From the NCBI GenBank assembly GCA_030633185.1, contig DAOVTG010000030.1, positions 1 to 15,416 on the forward strand: DNA of 15,416 nt, written 5' to 3'. Position 1 is the stretch's first letter; the number at the start of each line of letters is the position of its first letter. The notes below the pieces were generated by a model. It was not told the origin of the DNA and did not search any database. It saw only the letters and a program-made list of their open reading frames with translations. This stretch comes from Deltaproteobacteria bacterium (GTDB lineage Bacteria > Desulfobacterota > Anaeroferrophillalia > Anaeroferrophillales > Tharpellaceae). The position numbers and the translations under genes are program-made. Below, in pieces: positions 1-6,393 of the stretch.

Positions 1-63
1 AATGGTGGCCTACTAAATCAATTTATTGCTTATGTCAAGCTATATTATCAGGAGAGGCTATAA
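1..63 (+). CDS. 3' end of an upstream gene (partial, unidentified)
   Basis: Frame 1 is open from the first base to a TAA at 61-63 and encodes NGGLLNQFIAYVKLYYQERL, which reads like an ordinary amphipathic helical C-terminus. Only 20 residues are in the window, so no family can be named. If real, it is a plus-strand gene ending about 180 bp before the AI-2E family gene. An open stretch this short can also arise by chance. Confidence 0.35.
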   Translation, partial: NGGLLNQFIAYVKLYYQERL

Positions 64-78
64 GCAAAAGCTGGTTTT

Positions 79-192
79 TCATTCCTGTTTGTGATATTTC
101 TTAGCAGATTCCAATTCAAAATTTGAAAACTCTATTTCATCAGCTTTGATGCATTCGTACCCCAAAGCTACTTCCTGCGGGGCGTAAAAAGT
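79..192 (-). pseudogene. possible truncated minus-strand coding remnant
   Basis: Read on the minus strand, codons from about 192 down to a TGA at 81-79 give a protein-like 37-residue stretch beginning TFYAPQEVALGYECIKADE and ending KKYHKQE. There is no usable start codon or ribosome binding site. The upstream side merges into the family A half repeat at 183-232; the first codons (T-F-Y) are encoded by the repeat end itself. I do not recognise the protein. It may be the tail of a gene whose front was replaced by the repeat, or a chance open frame. Confidence 0.22.
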
Positions 193-232
193 TACAGGGT
201 GACTAAGTAAAAATTTCGACAGACAAGATGTT
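183..232 (-). repeat. family A element, diverged half copy
   Basis: These 50 bases match the reverse complement of 1411-1460 at 44 of 50 positions, including an uninterrupted 17-base block (ctaagtaaaaatttcga). The match starts at the terminal motif cgtaaaaagt and stops just before the internal 17-bp arm of the full element, so this is half of one element in the opposite orientation. It ends 2 nt before the likely ribosome binding site (ggagag, 235-240) of the next gene, so it forms the leader of that gene. Confidence 0.75.
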
Positions 233-246
233 TTGGAGAGAGATAA

Positions 247-1320
247 ATGGTTGAGGATAAACTTTCAGTTTACAAAGTAGTTGTCTTCTTTATGACTCTT
301 TTGCTCTCTGTCGGTCTTTTCCTCTGGATGTTAACGCCTTTTATCACCACTCTGATTCTCTCCCTGATTCTGGTTGGACTCTGTCATCCCCTTTACCGAA
401 AACTTATTAAGCTCTGCGGCGGTCATAGCTGGCTGGCTTCCAGCCTGATCTGTCTGGCGATCTTTTTAGGGCTTTTTGTGCCTTTGGTTTTTCTTATAAC
501 ATCACTTTCAGTTGAAGTTGCAGATTTTTATGGCTACCTGCGACAGGAGCTGACAGTTGACTCGTTTAATCAACTGATCTCCACCCATGCCGACAAAGTT
601 GCACGCTTGACCGATCTGTTAGATCGTCTCGGTATCGATTATAATCTCACCGATATGCAGAATGATGTTATCCGTTTGAGCAAAGAGGCCGGTTTATGGG
701 TTTATAACTGGACCAAAGTGCTGGCCGGTCAAGTTATGAGCTTCTCTCTCCACTTTGTCTTGTTGATTATTTTTGTCTATTTTTTGTTGATTGACGGCCT
801 CAAAGTCAAAGAATATCTCATGGCCCTCTCACCGCTGCCACGAAATCATGAAGATCTGCTGTTGCGCAAATTTAACGACATGACCTTGGCGATGGTGGTG
901 GGTAACGGTATGGCTGCAATTGTGCAGGGGGTTCTTGGTGGTTTCGGATTGGCTTTTTTCAATATAAAATCGCCTATTCTCTGGGGTACGGTGATGGCGA
1001 TCTTCGCTTTCATTCCTTTCATCGGAATCTCGGTGGTCTTTATTCCGATTGGAGCCTATATGCTGCTTATCGGTGAAATCGCTAAGGGTATCACTTTCTT
1101 GGTTACCTTCGGTGTTCTTTCCCTGATCGTTGAGTACCTGGTCAAACCAAAACTGGTTGGCGATCGGGTCAAGATTCACATTCTTTTGATATTTATCTCA
1201 ATCTTTGGCGGCCTGGCAACTTTTGGTCTGCTCGGAATTATCTTTGGCCCCCTGATAACCATTGCATTCTTAAGTATGGTCGAGATCTATCACCAGAGTT
1301 ACGGTAAGCGGTTACTTTGA
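247..1320 (+). CDS. AI-2E transporter (PerM/YdiK) family membrane protein
   Basis: A 357-residue polytopic inner-membrane protein, the usual length for this family. Hydrophobic segments lie near residues 10-45 (two), 62-88, 165-183, 215-238, 243-275, 280-297 and 308-345. The large soluble stretch at about 90-160, between the third and fourth segments, is typical. Family-like motifs near the C-terminus are PFIGISVVFIPIG (257-269), P-K-L-V-G (301-305) and GLLGIIFGPL (327-336). The family was named for autoinducer-2 export, but most members have unproven substrates and some are linked to ion or proton antiport, so no substrate is assigned. The start is ATG 247 with ggagag at 235-240. Its stop codon shares two bases with the left end of the repeat at 1319. 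Confidence 0.9.
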   Translation: MVEDKLSVYKVVVFFMTLLLSVGLFLWMLTPFITTLILSLILVGLCHPLYRKLIKLCGGHSWLASSLICLAIFLGLFVPLVFLITSLSVEVADFYGYLRQELTVDSFNQLISTHADKVARLTDLLDRLGIDYNLTDMQNDVIRLSKEAGLWVYNWTKVLAGQVMSFSLHFVLLIIFVYFLLIDGLKVKEYLMALSPLPRNHEDLLLRKFNDMTLAMVVGNGMAAIVQGVLGGFGLAFFNIKSPILWGTVMAIFAFIPFIGISVVFIPIGAYMLLIGEIAKGITFLVTFGVLSLIVEYLVKPKLVGDRVKIHILLIFISIFGGLATFGLLGIIFGPLITIAFLSMVEIYHQSYGKRLL

Positions 1321-1468
1321 TGGCGTCGTAAAAAGTCCGATCTACTGCGCTGTTGTGGTTTTTCAGGCACTCGACATACTACATGTATGGTCTCGCGCCT
1401 GAAAAACCACAACATCTTGTATATCGAAATTTTTACTTAGCCATCCCGTTACTTTTTACGAGGGCATC
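1319..1468. repeat. family A element, full 150-bp copy with nested inverted repeats (MITE-like)
   Basis: The ends are 18-bp inverted repeats matching at 16 of 18 positions: gatggcgtcgtaaaaagt at 1319-1336, and the complement of gatgccctcgtaaaaagt at 1451-1468. Inside lies a perfect 17-bp inverted repeat (gttgtggtttttcaggc at 1352-1368, its complement at 1397-1413). At the centre is a small hairpin with arms 1375-1379 and 1385-1389. There is no coding capacity. The left end begins inside the TGA stop of the AI-2E family gene. A half copy lies at 183-232 and a worn end at 10906-10922. From memory, similar gatg...cgtaaaaagt elements are dispersed in Desulfobacterota genomes; that was not searched. 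Confidence 0.85.
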
Positions 1469-1490
1469 AGCTTTGAGCTGATTTTTTTTT
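1466..1490 (+). terminator. rho-independent terminator of the AI-2E family gene
   Basis: A perfect 7-bp stem (atcagct at 1466-1472, agctgat at 1476-1482) with a 3-nt loop is followed by a run of T through 1490. The left stem overlaps the last three bases of the family A element, so the repeat end and the terminator are fused. It should stop plus-strand transcription before the rhomboid gene. Confidence 0.85.
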
Positions 1491-1553
1491 AATGAGGGAG
1501 TGACCCGGATAAACCGGAATCAAACAGATTTTAATAGAGAGGTAAGGTGCTAG

Positions 1554-2390
1554 ATGAGAGAAAACCGCAATTCAATCCTCTGCCCGGGCTGTCGCAAGCT
1601 GATCAGCCGTGATGAAGAACATTGTCCCTACTGTGGTTTAAAACGTCCCGGTCGGCAGCTGCCGGATATTTTTGGGCGTTGGAGTGCGACTCCGGCCGAG
1701 ATTGTGCAGCCCCTGATTATTATTAATGTGATTTTTTACCTTCTGACCCTGGTTCTGGCACCGATCCAGTTCGGGGGCCTGCATAATCCACTCAATTTTC
1801 TCTCGCCCGGAAATCAGTCTCTGCTTATGGTCGGGGCGACCGGATCGATGCCGATTTTCCATCTGCATCGCTGGTGGACCCTGATTTCGGCCTCATTTCT
1901 GCATGGCAGCTTACTGCATCTTCTCTTTAATATGGTGGCCTTAAATCAACTGGGACGAATGACGGCGGAGATTTTCGGCCTGCACCGTTTTCTACTAATC
2001 TATCTGATCAGTGGGGTGGTCGGGTTTTATATCTCCTCTCTGGCCGGGATCATGCTGACGATTGGGGCCTCGGCCTCAATTTGCGGTTTGATCGGGGCTC
2101 TGCTTTTTTACGGTAAGAGCCGGGGAGGGGAGTTTGGCCGTCTGATAGTGAGCCAAGTTCGCGGTTGGATTATCGGCTTGGTGATTATCGGCCTGCTGCT
2201 GCCGGCGATCAATAACTGGGGGCACGGCGGTGGTCTGTTTGCCGGCCTGGCCTTGGCAGCTCTACTGGGTTATCAGGAACGTCGGCCGACCGGCCGCGTC
2301 ATTCGTCAACTTACTGTTCTTGTGGTTTTTGTCACTCTGGCTGTTCTTTTCTGGGCCGCCTTTCAGTCCACCTTCTATTTTCTCCGGTAG
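1554..2390 (+). CDS. rhomboid family intramembrane serine protease with N-terminal zinc ribbon
   Basis: 278 residues. The N-terminus carries two CxxC pairs (C10/C13 and C24/C27), a small zinc ribbon before the membrane domain. The rhomboid fold follows: FLHGSLLHLLFN at 115-126 gives the conserved H117, H122 and N126. The serine site is GASA at 171-174 (S173) and the partner histidine is H224 in NWGHGGGL. Rhomboids cleave transmembrane segments within the inner membrane. Most members have GxSG at the active site; here the final Gly is Ala, and activity is plausible but not certain. The C-terminus adds a seventh membrane segment (about 250-270). The start is ATG 1554 with gagaggtaagg upstream. 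A carboxyltransferase gene follows 34 nt after its stop. Substrates are unknown. Confidence 0.88.
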   Translation: MRENRNSILCPGCRKLISRDEEHCPYCGLKRPGRQLPDIFGRWSATPAEIVQPLIIINVIFYLLTLVLAPIQFGGLHNPLNFLSPGNQSLLMVGATGSMPIFHLHRWWTLISASFLHGSLLHLLFNMVALNQLGRMTAEIFGLHRFLLIYLISGVVGFYISSLAGIMLTIGASASICGLIGALLFYGKSRGGEFGRLIVSQVRGWIIGLVIIGLLLPAINNWGHGGGLFAGLALAALLGYQERRPTGRVIRQLTVLVVFVTLAVLFWAAFQSTFYFLR

Positions 2391-2424
2391 GGGTATTCAC
2401 CGATCATTAAGGAGGTAAAATGTG

Positions 2425-3981
2425 ATGCAGGAGAAGATTAAACGCTTAAGAGAAGTTCAAGCGGCGGCCGCATTGGGGGGCGGGCAGGCAAAGATTGATA
2501 AGGTGCATGCCAAAGGCCAACTGACGGCCCGTGAACGGATTGAGGCGCTGCTTGATGAGGGGAGTTTTGTTGAATTCAATCGTTTGATCAAGCATCAAGA
2601 GGGGGCTCCCGGGGATGGTATCGTTACCGGTCATGGGATGATTGCCGGTCGCGTGGTCTGTCTTTACGCTCAGGATGCCACCGTTATGGGCGGCTCGCAA
2701 GGCTATATGCATGGCCGTAAACTCTATAAAATTCACGAAATGGCGATGAACATGGGAGTTCCCATTATCGCTCTCAATAATTCGCCGGGAGCGCGGGTTG
2801 TGCGTCCCGAACTGGCGGGCAGTGATGATCCCTATCGAGTCAGCGATGAAAAACATGCAGGTGTCGTTTTTTACGTCAATACCTTAAGCTCGGGAGTGAT
2901 TCCCCAGATTGCCGCGATCCTTGGCAACTGTACCGGCGGCTCGGTCTACTCACCGGCTCTGATGGATTTTATTTTCATGGTTGACAATCAGTCCCATATG
3001 TTTATTACCGGGCCTAGAGTAATCAAGTCAGTGACCGGTGAAGAGATCTCCATGGCCGAACTTGGTGGGGCTGATATTCATTGTTCAAAGACCGGAGTCG
3101 CCGATTTCAAGGTGGCAAGCGAGCTTGACTGTTTTGCCGAAATCAGGCGATTGCTCGATTTTTTACCGGACAATTGGCAAAAAACTCCATCCCGTCGGGA
3201 AAATGAAGATGACCCCGAACGTCTGGCTGATCGTCTCAACGATCTGGTTCCGACTCGTACTACCCGGGCCTATGATATGCACAAGGTGATCACCGAGCTC
3301 GTTGATCAGGGTGATTTTTGTGAAGTAAAGGCCGGGTTTGCCGGAGAAATTATAGTCGGCTTTGCCCGTGTCGATGGTTATACGGTTGGTTTGGTCGCCA
3401 ATCAGCCGCTGGTTAAAGCCGGCTGCATGACGGTCGAAAGTTCTCTCAAACAGGCTCGTTTTATTCGCTTTTGTGACTGTTTTAATATTCCTCTGATTTT
3501 GCTGGTTGATACTCCCGGCTATCTGCCAGGTAAAGATCAGGAGTATGCCGGCATAATCACGCATGGAGCCAAAGTTCTCTACGCTCTTTCCGAGGCAACC
3601 GTGCCTAAGGTGGCGGTTCTGTTGCGTAAAGTCTATGGTGGAGCGGCTTTGGGTATGGGGATTTTGCCGGGTTTTGGAACCGACCTGATCTATGCCTGGC
3701 CGACGGCCGAGATCGGGGCTATGGGGGCCGAGCAGGCGGTTGGCCTTTTTTATGGAAAAGAGCTCAGGGAGGCAGACGATGCGGAACAATTTAAGGCCGA
3801 AAAGGTCGCCCAATATCGTGAACTATACGCCGATTCGCTCTCTCTGGCATCGCAGGTGACTTATGTTCAGGATATTATCGAGCCCCGTGAAACCCGCCGC
3901 TGCCTGACCCGCTCACTCCGTCTTTTACGCGGCAAAGAACGCCGCCGCCGTCCTGGTCATCACGGCAACATTCCTTTGTAA
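2425..3981 (+). CDS. acyl-CoA carboxylase/decarboxylase carboxyltransferase subunit (biotin-dependent)
   Basis: 518 residues from ATG 2425, the usual size for propionyl-/methylmalonyl-CoA carboxyltransferase beta subunits and decarboxylase alpha subunits. It moves CO2 between biotin and an acyl-CoA. Two crotonase-like halves are visible. The N half has NSPGAR (120-125) and GNCTGGSVYSPAL (168-180). The C half has DTPGYLPGKDQEYAG (363-377), RKVYGGAALGMG (402-413), WPTAEIGAMG (426-435) and IEPRETRR (486-493). The strand after GAR (about 126-147) is longer and more polar than the usual IQEGV...GYG segment. No biotin carboxylase or biotin carrier gene is in the window, so carboxylase and sodium-pumping decarboxylase roles cannot be separated. 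A strong aaggaggt at 2409-2416 serves ATG 2425 or the adjacent GTG 2422. (Residue numbers count from the GTG.). Confidence 0.88.
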   Translation: MQEKIKRLREVQAAAALGGGQAKIDKVHAKGQLTARERIEALLDEGSFVEFNRLIKHQEGAPGDGIVTGHGMIAGRVVCLYAQDATVMGGSQGYMHGRKLYKIHEMAMNMGVPIIALNNSPGARVVRPELAGSDDPYRVSDEKHAGVVFYVNTLSSGVIPQIAAILGNCTGGSVYSPALMDFIFMVDNQSHMFITGPRVIKSVTGEEISMAELGGADIHCSKTGVADFKVASELDCFAEIRRLLDFLPDNWQKTPSRRENEDDPERLADRLNDLVPTRTTRAYDMHKVITELVDQGDFCEVKAGFAGEIIVGFARVDGYTVGLVANQPLVKAGCMTVESSLKQARFIRFCDCFNIPLILLVDTPGYLPGKDQEYAGIITHGAKVLYALSEATVPKVAVLLRKVYGGAALGMGILPGFGTDLIYAWPTAEIGAMGAEQAVGLFYGKELREADDAEQFKAEKVAQYRELYADSLSLASQVTYVQDIIEPRETRRCLTRSLRLLRGKERRRRPGHHGNIPL

Positions 3982-4042
3982 CTCAATTTTCTGACTTGAA
4001 CGTAACTCTTTGATATTTAAAAAAAATAAATGAGGAGTTTTT

Positions 4043-5194
4043 ATGAATTTTTCTTATACTGAAGAGCAGTTGATGCTACGTGATCTGGCTCGGAAATTTG
4101 CTGAAAACGAGATGCGGCCGCTTTTGCGTGAGTATGAAAACCTGCGTCGTACTCCGGAAATCCTGATCAAAAAATTGGCCGATCTTGGTCTTTTAGGAGC
4201 GCACCTGCCCAAGGAGTATGGCGGTTCGGCCCTAGATTATGTTTCTGCCGCCATCATCTGGGAGGAGTTTAGCAAGGTGAGTTGGACTATGGCTCTTGGT
4301 ACCCTCGGGCATGCGGTTTTAAGTGGTACTATTTTGTCGCAGGTTGCCACCCCTGAGCAGAAAGAGCAATATCTGGCACCACTTTGTCGGGGTGAACTGA
4401 TGTTTGCCACGGCCACGGTTGAACCCAACGCCGGCAGTGACCCCGGCGCTATCGAGTGCAGCGCAATTTTAAAGGGTGATTATTGGCTTCTCAACGGGAC
4501 CAAGAATTTTGTCACCGGGGGAGGGCTGGCCGACTATGTCCTGGTTCTGGCCCAGACCGACAAAAAACTTGGAACCAAAGGGATGGTGCTATTGTTGGTT
4601 GATAGCAAGACGGCTGGTATAAGTTTTGAGGATGTTCGTCTGGTTGGTGGTCGGACCAGTAATATTGTTAACTTAGCCTTTGCCGACTGTCAAGTGCCGG
4701 CCGAGAATATTATCGGCAAGGTCGGTCGCGGCCTGCACGGCGCTTTTCATGGAATTGATACGGCCAGAGTGTTTATTACGGCCGGGGCGATAGGGATGGC
4801 TCAGGGCTGTATTAATTCGAGTATAAAATATGTTCAGGAGAGAACTCAATTCGGCAAAGCGATTGGTGGTTTTCAGCTGGTTCAGGAGGTTATTGCCCGA
4901 CTGGTGGCGGAAATTGGGCCGTTGCGCTGGCAACTTTACTATGCGGCAGATCTTAAAGATCAGGGCAAAGCGCATGGCAAGGAACTTTCCAGTGCCAAAT
5001 GGCTGGCTTCCGAGCTTGCCGTTAAAGCTTCAGCCGAAGCGATTCGCTTACATGGTGCCTATGGTTGTACGGATGAGTATGACCTTGAACACCATTATCG
5101 GGATGCCGTTTTGAGCACCATTTTAGGCGGCACCAGTGAGATGCACAAATTGATGATCGGCAGAGAGTTGATCGGCATCAACGCCATGGTGTGA
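4043..5194 (+). CDS. acyl-CoA dehydrogenase family flavoprotein
   Basis: 383 residues, the standard length. The N-terminal helical domain begins FSYTEEQLMLRDLARKF. The FAD/substrate beta domain has VEPNAGSDPG (126-135) and NGTKNFVTGG (151-160). The C-terminal helical domain has ERTQFGKAIGGFQ (266-278) and HGAYGCTDEYDLEHHYRDA (337-355). The family removes two hydrogens from an acyl-CoA and passes electrons to ETF. The canonical catalytic glutamate (E376 in medium-chain enzyme, in YEGT) is Gly362 here (ILGGTSEM). The alternative base position used by isovaleryl- and long-chain enzymes is Ala241 (IDTARVF). Substrate and chemistry are therefore open. The pairing with a carboxyltransferase suggests a role in dicarboxylyl- or branched-acyl-CoA metabolism (inference). 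A clear aggag at 4033-4037 precedes ATG 4043. Confidence 0.88.
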   Translation: MNFSYTEEQLMLRDLARKFAENEMRPLLREYENLRRTPEILIKKLADLGLLGAHLPKEYGGSALDYVSAAIIWEEFSKVSWTMALGTLGHAVLSGTILSQVATPEQKEQYLAPLCRGELMFATATVEPNAGSDPGAIECSAILKGDYWLLNGTKNFVTGGGLADYVLVLAQTDKKLGTKGMVLLLVDSKTAGISFEDVRLVGGRTSNIVNLAFADCQVPAENIIGKVGRGLHGAFHGIDTARVFITAGAIGMAQGCINSSIKYVQERTQFGKAIGGFQLVQEVIARLVAEIGPLRWQLYYAADLKDQGKAHGKELSSAKWLASELAVKASAEAIRLHGAYGCTDEYDLEHHYRDAVLSTILGGTSEMHKLMIGRELIGINAMV

Positions 5195-5195
5195 T

Positions 5196-5358
5196 GAAAT
5201 AGGGATAAAGCATTATTTACAGCGGCACGACCTCGGTTATTATGCCGGTGCGCCGGTGACTCCGATAGTCTTCCAAAAAGCGATTAAAATCTATGGTAAT
5301 GTTTTTATCCATCTCTTTGGTACCAGTGAGACCGTGGGTCAGACAACGCAGTTGTACC
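5196..5358 (+). pseudogene. remnant of an acyl-CoA ligase (AMP-forming, ANL superfamily)
   Basis: The frame containing 5256 is open upstream through the acyl-CoA dehydrogenase stop region. It encodes HYLQRHDLGYYAGAPVTP and then VFQKAIKIYGNVFIHLFGT and SETVGQTTQL. This matches the middle of AMP-forming acyl-CoA ligases: a GGAPxxPEV-type segment, an AIE.FG.vfvq-type strand, then the YGxTE-type adenylate-binding motif (here FGTSE). Only about 50 residues of a family usually above 500 remain. There is no start codon and no N- or C-domain. Homology stops where a family C repeat scrap begins at 5359. It is probably the relic of a ligase that once worked with the neighbouring acyl-CoA genes. Confidence 0.72.
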
Positions 5359-5373
5359 TGTCCCCGGAATTAA
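5359..5373. repeat. family C repeat scrap (tgtccccggaatt)
   Basis: The bases tgtccccggaatta sit at the downstream edge of the ligase remnant. The same core occurs at 10858-10870, 11853-11864 and, inverted, at 11782-11793. Its position at the homology break suggests the repeat, or the event that brought it, truncated the ligase gene. Confidence 0.5.
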
Positions 5374-5414
5374 ACGGAATTAAAAGAGCTTTATTTAGAG
5401 AGAGAAATGTAGTA

Positions 5415-5442
5415 TTGGGATGCGCCCTGCAAATATGATAAT
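5415..5442 (+). promoter_or_regulatory. candidate sigma-70 promoter for the cysteine synthase-gatAB genes
   Basis: A possible -35 ttggga (5415-5420) is followed after 16 nt by gataat (5437-5442), inside an AT-rich tatgataatatg stretch. It lies 40 nt before the cysteine synthase start and beyond the repeat scrap. The match is only moderate, and other -10 registers (tatgat, taatat) overlap. Confidence 0.4.
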
Positions 5443-5481
5443 ATGTCATGTATCGAAAACCTTATTTAGTGGAACAAATTC

Positions 5482-6384
5482 ATGGAATATTTTGATATTT
5501 TAAGTGTAATCGGCAATACGCCGGTATTGCGGCTGGCGAAAATCTCTTCTATCCCGATTTTTGCCAAGGCTGAATATTTGAATCCTGGTGGCAGTGTTAA
5601 GGATCGGGTCGCTAAATATATGATTGCCCAGGCCGAGAAACGGGGTTTTTTAAAACCGGGCTCCACAATTGTTGAGGCGACCTCGGGCAATACTGGTATC
5701 GCCGTCGCTTTTGTCGGTGTTCATCGTGGTTATCGGGTGATTATCGTAATGCCGGAGGATATGAGCGAAGAGCGCAAAAAAATTATCAAGGCGCTGGGAG
5801 CGGAACTGGTTTTAACACCGGCCAAAGAAAGCCTGATGGGTTCGGTTGCCAAAGTTAAAGATTTGGCCGCCGGTATCGAAAATTCCCATATTCTCGGTCA
5901 GTTTGAGAATCCCGATAACCCGGAAATCCACTACCGCACAACCGGATCTGAGCTTTGGAAACAGCTCGAAGGTAACGTCGATGTTTTTGTCGCAGGCGTC
6001 GGTAGTGGTGGTACTCTGGGTGGTGTCGGTCGTTTTTTGAAAGAACAGAATCCCAAGATTACGGTAGTTGCGGTCGAACCGGAGAACTCGGCGGCCCTGC
6101 TGGGTCAGGAGCCAGGTTTGCACCAGATTCAGGGGATTGGTGACGGTTTTGTGCCGCCGGTTCTCGACGTTTCGTTGATTGATGAGGTGGTGACCGTTAG
6201 TGACGAGGATGCCATTACGACAACCCGTGATCTGGCGCGACTTGAAGGAACCATGGTTGGCACTTCATCCGGGGCCAATGTCTGGGCCGCAATGAAACTT
6301 GCCAAACGTTTCGGGTCGGATAGACGAGTCGTAACAATTTTGCCCGATCGGATTGAAAGATATTTCAGCACCAGCTTGATTTAG
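5482..6384 (+). CDS. cysK: cysteine synthase (O-acetylserine sulfhydrylase), PLP-dependent
   Basis: 300 residues of the fold-type II PLP family; it makes cysteine from O-acetylserine and sulfide in the cytoplasm. It opens with IGNTPVLRL (10-18). The PLP lysine is K40 in NPGGSVKDR. TSGNTG (67-72) is the substrate/asparagine loop, and GVGSGGTLGG (172-181) is the phosphate-binding glycine loop. GTSSGAN (260-266) follows. Near the C-terminus LPDRIERYFST replaces the usual LPSSGERYLST of CysK, so the Ser facing the PLP pyridine nitrogen is Arg, as some CysM-type enzymes have. CysM is therefore an alternative label. The start is ATG 5482 with only a weak ribosome binding site (gtgga, 5469-5473). 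The stop lies 9 nt before gatA, so the two are probably co-transcribed. Confidence 0.85.
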   Translation: MEYFDILSVIGNTPVLRLAKISSIPIFAKAEYLNPGGSVKDRVAKYMIAQAEKRGFLKPGSTIVEATSGNTGIAVAFVGVHRGYRVIIVMPEDMSEERKKIIKALGAELVLTPAKESLMGSVAKVKDLAAGIENSHILGQFENPDNPEIHYRTTGSELWKQLEGNVDVFVAGVGSGGTLGGVGRFLKEQNPKITVVAVEPENSAALLGQEPGLHQIQGIGDGFVPPVLDVSLIDEVVTVSDEDAITTTRDLARLEGTMVGTSSGANVWAAMKLAKRFGSDRRVVTILPDRIERYFSTSLI

Positions 6385-6393
6385 AGGGTGAAG

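Noticed and set aside
829..1179. Minus-strand frame of 116 codons inside the AI-2E family gene
   Set aside because: It is the complement of a well-supported membrane protein gene, with low-complexity hydrophilic translation and no start signals.
2230..2418. Plus-strand frame overlapping the rhomboid 3' end
   Set aside because: A shifted reading of the rhomboid gene; the membrane-like look comes from the same hydrophobic codons read out of frame.
3163..3813. Minus-strand frame of 216 codons inside the carboxyltransferase gene
   Set aside because: Long but antisense to a clear enzyme gene, with no recognisable motifs; typical antisense openness.
5256..5438. 60-codon frame starting GTG as an intact small gene
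   Set aside because: The same frame continues upstream with ligase homology and no start, and its last third is repeat and promoter sequence; it is better explained as a gene relic.
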